DNA from: Hymenobacter sediminis
GTDB taxonomy: Bacteria; Bacteroidota; Bacteroidia; Cytophagales; Hymenobacteraceae
Reading direction: 5' to 3'
Assembly (NCBI RefSeq): GCF_003231285.1
Contig: NZ_QKNS01000006.1
Coordinates: forward strand, 310,001-374,000
Length of the DNA stretch: 64,000 nt
In this document: piece after piece, positions 35,901 to 41,931 of the stretch
Numbering within the stretch: the first letter of the stretch is position 1
Layout of the letters: the number at the start of each line of letters is the position of its first letter
Notes under the pieces: model-generated
The model's database searches: none
What the model was told of the DNA's origin: nothing
The model's input: the letters and a program-made list of their open reading frames with translations, nothing else
Program-made: the position numbers and the translations under genes

Positions 35901-36261
35901 CATGACCACCTGGATTCAGGTGGATGCGCTGCTGCAACTCTTCGGCCTCACCCGCCAGGATTTACAACAGGGCGACGAAGCCCAACTGGCCCGCGCCGTG
36001 CGCAGCGTGGCCCAGCGCATCCCTACCTACGTGACCATCAAGGACGTGAAATACCGCTGGGGCCACGGCCAGGAGGACATCTACCCCGTCGCGCAAATCG
36101 AGAAGCTCTGGAGTGATATGTCGGCTCTGCCGGACGTGCCCTGTGGCTACCTGGTGGTACCCCGCAGCCGCGGCCAGCAGATGAAGGACCCCGCCCAGCT
36201 CGACGCCTGGGTCACCGACGGCAGCAAGGACCACGTGGCTTCGCTGGCGCAGTTCGAATAG
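32926..36261 (+). CDS. Fused GHMP-type sugar kinase and UDP-sugar pyrophosphorylase
   Basis: 1111 aa. After a helical N-terminal region (about 1-175) comes a kinase-like part with SGWSDIFFLG, GEWIGGSGGGWQDSGG near 365 and LGGMSGGGMGMFV near 528, the last matching GHMP motif 3 of fucokinase/heptose kinases. The C-terminal part (about 735-1100) has LSLAAGVGSRWTKGAGVIKAL and LEIHLAKTRR, typical of UDPGP-type pyrophosphorylases. Thus one polypeptide may phosphorylate a sugar and then activate it. Known FKP enzymes have the opposite domain order. Databases often name such proteins UTP-glucose-1-phosphate uridylyltransferase; the true sugar is unknown. Confidence 0.85.
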   Translation: MNAFIDTITSPDPAARNRSFYELSRGLPARELLRYLRELDEFRKATPNLYDKVRAILFLYAGFRFFLQESAEVAPVGKIPYAGFEDLLGRRFEHAISTFLRELDAHGPNATLFSALAESYHHLSFQILADQVRKSVRSSKGNQWMFRVGHQEEHPIRIHPQLLQRQEGSLFYPILHESTSVRMDLTHSGWSDIFFLGMDYPEGARVVNLSIDLGVFGRDKDILPPLHAYVRVIPDPVLRLTSIDLNTTKDVHDLADLFNFGNDYLSLVKAGVIASGLIPPSFEGTNQSLPDILARMVAPGMGIELVTKVNDIPKGSRFAVSTNLLGSIISLLMRATGQTRQLTGGLDESERRLVASRAILGEWIGGSGGGWQDSGGVWPGIKAIQGTFAQPGDPEYDISRGTLLPRHRVLEGEEVHPEIGEKIMNSLVLMHGGMASNVGPILEMVTEKYLLRGEQEWAARQQTNEVFDNILAAIREGDIQKLGANTARNFEGPIKTIIPWASTYFTEQLIAKAKKEFGADYYGFLMLGGMSGGGMGMFVNPAHYEDYKLRVLELLRQTKQELSAALPFAMEPVVYNWSINKRGSWGSLHQGPEALMPEQYYAIHVSQLVKQEPETISYIRRAEIDFFTTYCEQNNLAYPLLRTIVSNLFKVSDPTAQGNRSTENEKAEQIKKENGFDYIQHEDIREELQKGRIGLSRNRLSAETTIEDVQPQDTVQFEALADYAETGAAAIRAGKVAVLSLAAGVGSRWTKGAGVIKALNPFVEMAGVHRSFLEIHLAKTRRVAEQYGAVIPHLVATSYLTHEPIRKQLAATGNFGYSGPVYLSAGRSIGQRFVPTERDLRFMWEEMPQETLDENKQKVRDAVRGSMIAWAKGKGEGTDYVDNIAAQRFSPLGHWYEVSNLLRNGTLAQLLREQPQVETIMLHNIDTLGADVHAAALGYHLASRNVLTFEVIPRRIEDRGGGLARVNGQVRLLEGLAQPHEEDELGLSYYNTMTTWIQVDALLQLFGLTRQDLQQGDEAQLARAVRSVAQRIPTYVTIKDVKYRWGHGQEDIYPVAQIEKLWSDMSALPDVPCGYLVVPRSRGQQMKDPAQLDAWVTDGSKDHVASLAQFE

Positions 36262-36272
36262 CTGGTCAACTG

Positions 36273-36362
36273 AGGTTGCGGGCTAGATAGCTAGAGCTAT
36301 TTCCCCTCCTCAACTGAGTAGGGGAAATAGCTTCTAACTCTAGTTCTCCGTACTCCGCAACA
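36273..36362. repeat. Family B remnant, copy B6
   Basis: A short hairpin, AGCTATTTCCCCTCCTCA / TGAGTAGGGGAAATAGCT, with flanking GTTGCGG / CCGCAAC ends. It looks like a B element reduced to one inner palindrome. Confidence 0.65.
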
Positions 36363-36381
36363 TGGGTTAGGTCAATGCTTA

Positions 36382-36435
36382 AAAAGCGTGTGGCTGCTGA
36401 AACCGGTAACAGGGATTCAGCAGCCACACGCTTTT
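36382..36435. terminator. Perfect 20-bp hairpin terminator
   Basis: Arms AAAAGCGTGTGGCTGCTGAA (36382-36401 region) and the exact complement ending CTTTT at 36435. Separates the fusion gene from the two-component system. Confidence 0.85.
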
Positions 36436-36511
36436 ATGCGTAAGATGGGGGTAGCAGTGCGAAGTACTGGAAGCAGCTTTTGACAGGTTTCCGCTTCGTG
36501 CGGCTACCCCT

Positions 36512-36519
36512 TACCTTGC
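36512..36519 (+). promoter_or_regulatory. TACCTTGC promoter-like box
   Basis: Lies 7 nt before the response-regulator ATG at 36527. Identical to the box at 26045. Confidence 0.45.
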
Positions 36520-36526
36520 ACCCTGC

Positions 36527-37204
36527 ATGAAAATACTCCTAGTGGAGGACGAGCCCAAGCTGGCCTCCTTCGTGAAAAAAGGCTTCGAGAATGAGGGCTA
36601 CGAAATTGAAGTAGCTTACGACGGGCGCATGGGCCAGTCGCTGGCCCAGCAGCAGCGCTACGATTTGGCTATTCTCGACGTGAACCTGCCCTACGTGAAT
36701 GGCTTTGAGCTATGCCGCCTGATTCGGGCGCAGGATGCCCACGTTCCGGTGCTGCTGCTCACCGCCCTCGACAGCCTCGACGATAAGGTTACCGGCTTTG
36801 AGGCCGGCGCCGATGACTACCTCGTGAAGCCCTTTGAGTTTAAGGAACTGCTGCTGCGGGCGCGCGTGCTCACCCGCCGCCACGCCGAGGGGGCCGCCGT
36901 GAAGCAAGTGCTCCGTATTGCCGACCTGGAGCTTAACCTTGACTCCAAAACCGTAACCCGCGCCGGCCAGCGCATCGACTTGACAACCAAGGAATACGCT
37001 CTGCTGGAGTACCTGCTGCTAAACCGGGGCAAAATCATTTCCCGCGTCGATATTGCCGAAAAAGTCTGGGAGCTCAACTTCGATACCAACACCAACGTCA
37101 TCGACGTGTACGTGAGCTACCTGCGCAAGAAGCTCGACAAAGGCTACGATACCAAGCTGATTCATACGGTAGTAGGCATGGGTTACGTGCTGCGCGAGGG
37201 GTAG
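36527..37204 (+). CDS. OmpR/PhoB-type response regulator
   Basis: 225 aa. The receiver domain (about 1-118) has the acidic pair in VEDEP, phospho-acceptor Asp51 in LAILDVNLP, the Thr in LLLTALD and Lys in LVKPFEF. The winged-helix DNA-binding domain (about 128-223) ends YDTKLIHTVVGMGYVLREG. The histidine kinase follows after repeat A7. The target genes are unknown; many kin of this type in Bacteroidota control metal or envelope stress efflux, and an RND operon lies 3 kb downstream, but no binding site was identified. Confidence 0.95.
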   Translation: MKILLVEDEPKLASFVKKGFENEGYEIEVAYDGRMGQSLAQQQRYDLAILDVNLPYVNGFELCRLIRAQDAHVPVLLLTALDSLDDKVTGFEAGADDYLVKPFEFKELLLRARVLTRRHAEGAAVKQVLRIADLELNLDSKTVTRAGQRIDLTTKEYALLEYLLLNRGKIISRVDIAEKVWELNFDTNTNVIDVYVSYLRKKLDKGYDTKLIHTVVGMGYVLREG

Positions 37205-37255
37205 GCGGTGGTGAACCTGAGAAGTTGGCGCTCTACATCTTCAACCCTTACCCCC

Positions 37256-37355
37256 TGTCATCCTGAGCAGCGCGACGGACCTCTCCCGAGGGTAATTACT
37301 ACCCATGCGAAGCGGGAGAAGCGGTAGAGGTCCTTCGCGCTGCTCAGGATGACAG
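37256..37355. repeat. Family A inverted repeat, copy A7
   Basis: Arms CTGTCATCCTGAGCAGCGCG and CGCGCTGCTCAGGATGACAG, with GGACCTCTCCCG / AGAGGTCCTT inner parts. It sits inside the two-component operon. Confidence 0.9.
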
Positions 37356-37399
37356 ACGTTTTATAAACTCACCAATTCACTATCTCACCACCTCACCGT

Positions 37400-38779
37400 A
37401 TGCTCATCCGCAACAAGCTGATTCTGCGCTTTACCCTGCTGGTAGTGGGCATTCAGCTGTGCTTTTCCATTTTTATCTACTATTTCCAGGCTACTACCCG
37501 GGAGCAGCGCTTTATCAACCGGCTAGCCGGCAAGGCCACCATGACGGCCCGCGTACTAGTGCGCCACGACAGCCTGAACCACGAGCTGCTGCGCACCATG
37601 CACCGCCGCGACTTATTCACGGTTCCGGGCGAGCAAATCAGTATTTACGGGCCCGGCCAGCACCTTATTTACACCAGTGCCGACAACCTCAGCCAGAAAC
37701 TCAATTCCCGCTACCTAGAGCGGATTCGGCCCAACCGGCCGGTGCAGTTTACCGATGGGCCGCTGGAATCCATTGGGCTGTATTATGAGCGCAACGGGCA
37801 GCCGTACTGGATTTTCGCTGCGGGGCACGACGACTTCGGGCACCGGCAAATGGAGAAATTAGGCCTGATTCTGCTGGCTGCCAACCTCGGGGCGCTGGTG
37901 CTCATCATTCTGGCGGGCTGGTACTTCGCGGAGGAATCATTGAAGCCGATTTCGCGGATTATCGGCCAGGTAGAGCGCATTACGGCTTCGCGCTTGAATG
38001 CCCGGGTAGACGAGGGCAACGGCACCGACGAAATTGCCCAGCTGGCCCGCACCTTCAACCACATGCTGGTAGGCGTGGAGCAGGCTTTCGAGTCGCAGAA
38101 AAGCTTTCTGAGCAATGCTTCCCATGAGTTGCGCACGCCCCTGGCCTCGGTGCTGGGCACCCTGGAAACCGCCTACTCCTACGACACGGACCTGGCGGAA
38201 GCTAAACGCAGCATCAGCTCAGCCACCGAGGAAATCAAGAAGCTCATCGAGCTGACCAACGGCCTGCTGAGCTTGGCTAAGGTGACGGACGCCTCCCTGC
38301 GCCGCGACCCGGTTCGGCTGGACGAGTGCCTGACCCAGGCCATGGCCTCGTGCCAGGCCCGCTACCCCGACCGGGCGCTCAAACTTCACTTCGGGCTGCT
38401 GCCGCCTGAGGTGGAGGACATGTTTATGGTGCGCGGCAACGCCCAACTGCTCACCACGGCCCTACTCAACCTACTGGATAACGCCTGCAAATACTCGCAC
38501 CAGGAGGTGCAGGTAGAGCTGGGCTACCCCTCCCCCGAAACTGTGCAGGTGCGCGTCACGGACTATGGTATTGGGATGGAGCCCCACGAACTGGCCCGCA
38601 TTTATGAGCCTCTCTACCGGGCCGGCACCGACACCAACGCGCCTGGCTACGGCATCGGCCTGCCCATGACGCGCAAAATTGTGCTCCTGCACGGCGGCCG
38701 GATTGAGCTTCATTCAGAAGTGAATAAGGGCGCCACCGCCGTTGTACAGCTTCCGGCTGCCGAGGATGCGCAGGGATAG
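37400..38779 (+). CDS. Sensor histidine kinase
   Basis: 459 aa inner-membrane kinase. TM1 is about 10-30, a periplasmic sensor region (about 31-153) follows, and TM2 is about 154-176. Then HAMP (RITASRLNARVDEGNGTDEI), H-box FLSNASHELRTPLAS with the phospho-His, N-box NLLDNACKYS, and G-boxes DYGIGM and GYGIGLPM. It phosphorylates the response regulator encoded just upstream. The 195-bp gap between the two is unusual for such pairs and is filled by repeat A7. The signal sensed cannot be read from the sequence. Confidence 0.95.
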   Translation: MLIRNKLILRFTLLVVGIQLCFSIFIYYFQATTREQRFINRLAGKATMTARVLVRHDSLNHELLRTMHRRDLFTVPGEQISIYGPGQHLIYTSADNLSQKLNSRYLERIRPNRPVQFTDGPLESIGLYYERNGQPYWIFAAGHDDFGHRQMEKLGLILLAANLGALVLIILAGWYFAEESLKPISRIIGQVERITASRLNARVDEGNGTDEIAQLARTFNHMLVGVEQAFESQKSFLSNASHELRTPLASVLGTLETAYSYDTDLAEAKRSISSATEEIKKLIELTNGLLSLAKVTDASLRRDPVRLDECLTQAMASCQARYPDRALKLHFGLLPPEVEDMFMVRGNAQLLTTALLNLLDNACKYSHQEVQVELGYPSPETVQVRVTDYGIGMEPHELARIYEPLYRAGTDTNAPGYGIGLPMTRKIVLLHGGRIELHSEVNKGATAVVQLPAAEDAQG

Positions 38780-38818
38780 GCTCACGCTAGGGGGGTGTAG
38801 CCAGTAAAAGAAGGAACG

Positions 38819-38912
38819 ATCATTCTGAGCTTGTCGAGGAATCTCGCGTGGTGAGGTTGTAATGCCATTAAGACGTTAGCATGCGAGATTCCTCGACAAG
38901 CTCGGAATGACC
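38819..38912. repeat. Family A inverted repeat, copy A8
   Basis: Arms TCATTCTGAGCTTGTCGAGG / CCTCGACAAGCTCGGAATGA, in the convergent gap between the kinase and the Ada-like gene, where it could act as a two-way terminator. Confidence 0.9.
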
Positions 38913-38933
38913 GGTCTTCTTGAGCAGGAAACG

Positions 38934-39830
38934 CTACCTGTTCACAGCCCCTAGCGCAAGCTCTGGCTCAGCCTGTCCCTGCAGGGCCTCCCGGCGGGCC
39001 GCCTCCCACCCCAGCAGCGCCTGCTTGCGAGCCAGTCCCCACCGGTACCCGCCGGGGCCGCCGTGCTGCTGAATGACCCGGTGGCACGGAATCAGGTACC
39101 CGACGGGGTTGGCCCCCACTGCGCCGCCTACCGCCTGGCTGGCCCGCGGCTGCCCAACGGCGGCGGCCACGTCGCGGTAAGAAACCAGCGCGCCCGTCGG
39201 AATCCGCAACAGGGCCTCCCACACTTTAATCTGGAAGTTGGTGCCTTTCAGTAGAAGTGGAAAAGCCTGTTTAGAGGTAGGCTCAGGAGTAAATAGCTGC
39301 CGGGCCACGGCGCTGGTTTCCGCCTCCGCAAGTTGCAGGGTGGCCTGGGGCCAGGTGAGACGAAGCTGAGCCAGAGCTGCCTCTCGCTCGGTGGCTGCCT
39401 GAAAGGTAAGGCCACAGATGCCGCGGTCGGTAAGGCTGAGCAGGCACTCCCCGAAAGGCGTGGGGTGAAAGCCGTAGCGGATGGTTAGGCCAGCAGCCTG
39501 GGCGCGGTACTCGGCCGGCGTCAGGGCCTCGTAGGTCACGAACAGGTCGTGGAGGCGGCTGGTACCGGAGAGGCCTGCCTGGTAGGTAGCGGCCAGCACG
39601 TCGCCGGATTCCAGGAGCACCTGCCGGGCGTATTCCTTGGTCAGAAAGCGCAGAAACCGTTGGGGGCTGGTGCCCGCCCAGCGCCCAAACAGGCGGTTGA
39701 AGTGAAACGGACTCAGGTGGACGTGCGCGGCAATTTCGTCCAGGGTTGGGTGGGCGGTGAAGTGCTGGGCAATGTAGGCAATGGCCTGCTCCACGCGGGC
39801 ATAATCCAGGTCGGCTTGGGCAAGAGACAT
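38934..39830 (-). CDS. Ada-like protein: AraC-type DNA-binding domain fused to O6-methylguanine-DNA methyltransferase
   Basis: 298 aa. The N-terminal AraC HTH domain (about 10-110, with HLSPFHFNRLFGRWAGTSP) is followed by a methyltransferase domain. The acceptor is Cys249 in LIPCHRVIQ; the Asn-hinge region AVGANPVGYL and GTNFQIKVWEALLRIP are also present. It repairs alkylated guanine by irreversible self-methylation. Unlike E. coli Ada it lacks the N-terminal four-Cys zinc domain that senses methylphosphotriesters, so the usual switch to activator is missing and its regulatory role is uncertain. Read from the minus strand, divergent from the small membrane protein. Confidence 0.93.
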   Translation of the reverse strand: MSLAQADLDYARVEQAIAYIAQHFTAHPTLDEIAAHVHLSPFHFNRLFGRWAGTSPQRFLRFLTKEYARQVLLESGDVLAATYQAGLSGTSRLHDLFVTYEALTPAEYRAQAAGLTIRYGFHPTPFGECLLSLTDRGICGLTFQAATEREAALAQLRLTWPQATLQLAEAETSAVARQLFTPEPTSKQAFPLLLKGTNFQIKVWEALLRIPTGALVSYRDVAAAVGQPRASQAVGGAVGANPVGYLIPCHRVIQQHGGPGGYRWGLARKQALLGWEAARREALQGQAEPELALGAVNR

Positions 39831-39973
39831 AGCAGGCAGCGGTTACGGTACTGGGCAAAAGTACCTACCCCTTGGGCCTGGTTCAATCCGGTTCTTGCGC
39901 AGTTGTGGGCTGGCAGGGGGTAGCGCGTAGGCGGCCTTCCGGGCGGAGCCCCGTCACCAGAGGTATAGCTGCC

Positions 39974-40031
39974 TTTTAACATCTTCTAATTCGTTTCTCA
40001 TACCGTTTTAATCTCACCGGGCGTGCTTTGC
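39974..40031 (+). promoter_or_regulatory. Promoter block U1, similar to block U2 at 40385-40442
   Basis: Shares TTTTAA, TTCTAAT, TTTAAT, CGGG and TTTGC with U2 at identical spacing (53 bp from TTTTAA to TTTGC). The TTTGC end lies 3 nt before ATG 40035. Confidence 0.6.
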
Positions 40032-40034
40032 GCC

Positions 40035-40310
40035 ATGGCTGGACTTCCTATTTCATCTTCCGCCTCGCGTAACCGGCTGCTGGTATGGCTGCTGTTGGGC
40101 ACGCTGTTGCTCTCAACAGGCCTAAACCTCTACCTGCTGTTCCGGGGCCCGGAGTATGCCCTCGACTACCAACTCGATGAACCTCTTTCAGAGCTGGTTA
40201 CGGAAGTAGAGCTGCAGCAGGTACGCCGTGCTCTGGCCGAGTGCCAAGCGGGCCACTCCCTCGCCACCGACACCTTGTCTACCGCTTCGGCCGCTGGCAT
40301 CAGTCCCTGA
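40035..40310 (+). CDS. Small single-TM membrane protein, function unknown
   Basis: 91 aa from ATG 40035 (an in-frame GTG at 40023 lies in the promoter box). One TM helix (about 13-32, LLVWLLLGTLLLSTGLNLYLLF) is followed by an acidic extracytoplasmic or cytoplasmic tail (QLDEPLSELVTEVELQQVRRAL). There is no named family that I recognise. Its promoter block is repeated upstream of the RND adaptor gene, so it may be a small accessory of that efflux system or simply co-regulated. The alternative is a spurious ORF, but the shared promoter argues against that. Confidence 0.6.
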   Translation: MAGLPISSSASRNRLLVWLLLGTLLLSTGLNLYLLFRGPEYALDYQLDEPLSELVTEVELQQVRRALAECQAGHSLATDTLSTASAAGISP

Positions 40311-40384
40311 CGGGGCAGCCTAGGGGCTCCGCAGCGGTTTTGGCGGTTAGTGCTTGCTCAGCGGCTTTCGTGTAAAACTCCTGC

Positions 40385-40442
40385 TTTTAATGTTTTCTAA
40401 TCTCAGCCTCACTTCGCTTTAATACCGGCGGGTGAGTTTTGC
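40385..40442 (+). promoter_or_regulatory. Promoter block U2 of the RND efflux operon
   Basis: Ungapped match to U1 (39974-40031) in about 38 of 61 positions by eye, including TTTTAA, TTCTAAT, TTTAAT and TTTGC at the same distances. Adaptor ATG is 43 nt further at 40485. Confidence 0.6.
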
Positions 40443-40484
40443 CGGATAAGCTCTCTACCTGTGTCTTTTCCTCAGCACCTTCCT

Positions 40485-41633
40485 ATGCCTTCTTCCCTCC
40501 TGAAACCCTTCTGCTGGCTTCTGCTTCCGCTGGCCTCGGCTGCTTTGGCCGGCTGCGGCGCCAATACCCAGGCCGAAACCACCAAAGCAGAGGCTCCGCC
40601 TACCCTACCCATCACCCAACTCACGGCCCGCGACACCATCCTGACCCACGACTACGTGGCCGACATTCAGGCGGTGCAGAACGTGGAAATCCGGGCGCGG
40701 CTGGAAGGGTTTCTGGAGCAGATTTACGTGGATGAGGGCCAAGCCGTGCGCAAAGGCCAGCCCTTGTTCCGCATCAATGACACGGAGTACAAAAGCCGCC
40801 TGAGCCGCGCCAAAGCGGCCCTGAGCAGCGCCGAAGCTGCCGCCCGGGTAGCTCGCCTGGAACTGGAACGGGTAAAGCTGCTGACGGATAAAAACATCAT
40901 TTCTAAGACGGAGCTGGAGGTAGCTCAGGCCAAGTACCACGCCGCCCAGGCCGACATTCAGCAAGCCCGCTCCACGGCTGCCAACGCCGCCCTGATGCTA
41001 TCCTACACCCTGGTGCGCGCCCCGTTTGACGGTGTCATCAACCGGATTCCGCTGAAAATGGGCAGCGTGATTGAGGATGGCACCTTACTTACTACCGTTT
41101 CGGACATCGACGAGGTGTTTGCCTACTTCAACGTGTCGGAGGCTGAGTACCTAGAGTACGTGAAGAAAAGCAAGCGCGACTCGGCCCGGAGCACCAACGT
41201 GGCCCACCTGCTGCTCGCCGACGGCTCTACGTACCCCGTGAAGGGCAAGGTAGAAACCGTGGAAAGCCAGTTCCAGGCCAATACCGGCTCCATTGCCTTC
41301 CGGGCCCGCTTCGATAACCCCCAGCAGCTCTTGCGCCACGGGGCCAGCGGCAAGGTGCGCCTGAGCAACACGGTAGAAGATGCCGTGCTGGTACCTCAGA
41401 AATCGGTGTTCGAGATTCAGGACAAGAACTACGTGTTCATGGTGGATAAGCAGGGCCGCGTGAAGCAGCACGCCTTCCAGCCCCAAACCCGCCTCTCCGA
41501 CTTCTACGTGGTAAAAACCGGCCTCAAAAGCGGCGACAACATCGTCTATGAAGGCGTCCAGGACCTGCGCGACGGCACCATCATCAAGCCCCAGCCCGTG
41601 GCCATGGACGATTTGATTCAAGAATCGAGGTAG
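40485..41633 (+). CDS. RND efflux periplasmic adaptor (membrane fusion protein)
   Basis: 382-aa lipoprotein. Signal MPSSLLKPFCWLLLPL with lipobox LAGC. The biotinyl-lipoyl hairpin region (VEIRARLEGFLEQIYVDEGQ, later LVRAPFDGVINR) flanks an alpha-helical coiled coil (about 100-160); the beta-barrel domain and C-terminal membrane-proximal part follow (VPQKSVFEIQDKNYVFMVD). The adaptor bridges the inner-membrane pump and the outer-membrane channel encoded next. Start 40485 is preferred over the in-frame 40461, which precedes the signal. First gene of the adaptor-permease-channel set. Confidence 0.94.
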   Translation: MPSSLLKPFCWLLLPLASAALAGCGANTQAETTKAEAPPTLPITQLTARDTILTHDYVADIQAVQNVEIRARLEGFLEQIYVDEGQAVRKGQPLFRINDTEYKSRLSRAKAALSSAEAAARVARLELERVKLLTDKNIISKTELEVAQAKYHAAQADIQQARSTAANAALMLSYTLVRAPFDGVINRIPLKMGSVIEDGTLLTTVSDIDEVFAYFNVSEAEYLEYVKKSKRDSARSTNVAHLLLADGSTYPVKGKVETVESQFQANTGSIAFRARFDNPQQLLRHGASGKVRLSNTVEDAVLVPQKSVFEIQDKNYVFMVDKQGRVKQHAFQPQTRLSDFYVVKTGLKSGDNIVYEGVQDLRDGTIIKPQPVAMDDLIQESR

Positions 41634-41670
41634 GCTCTTTCTGGTTCCTCAATGAAACTAGAAGCTAGGC

Positions 41671-41812
41671 TAGCAACTAGCTCCCCTCCTCAGATGAGGA
41701 GGGGTTGGGGGTGGTTGAGAGTCTAGAGTTAGAAACTAGAGCTAGAGGATGTGCAACGAGAAGTCAACCACCCCCAACCCCTCCTCATCTGAGGAGGGGA
41801 GCTAGTTGCTAG
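41671..41812. repeat. Family B inverted repeat, copy B3
   Basis: Arms 41679-41718 and 41764-41803 are almost identical to those of B1; the complementarity extends outward with TAGCAACTAGCTCC / GGAGCTAGTTGCTA. It lies between adaptor and permease, inside the efflux operon, and is translated as a false N-terminal extension of the permease ORF. Confidence 0.93.
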
Positions 41813-41931
41813 TCTTAGTCCGTCCCTACCTGAGTCGCAGGCCACCGGTCGCGCCTATTTCATCCAGAGCTAACTCTAGCCTCAGCGCCACCCATCCCTA
41901 CCCATCCTACCCTCCCGATACTCCCCAACCT

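Noticed and set aside
41806..41931. N-terminal extension of the RND permease ORF
   Set aside because: The extension is translated family B repeat; the permease start at 41932 gives the standard N-terminus.
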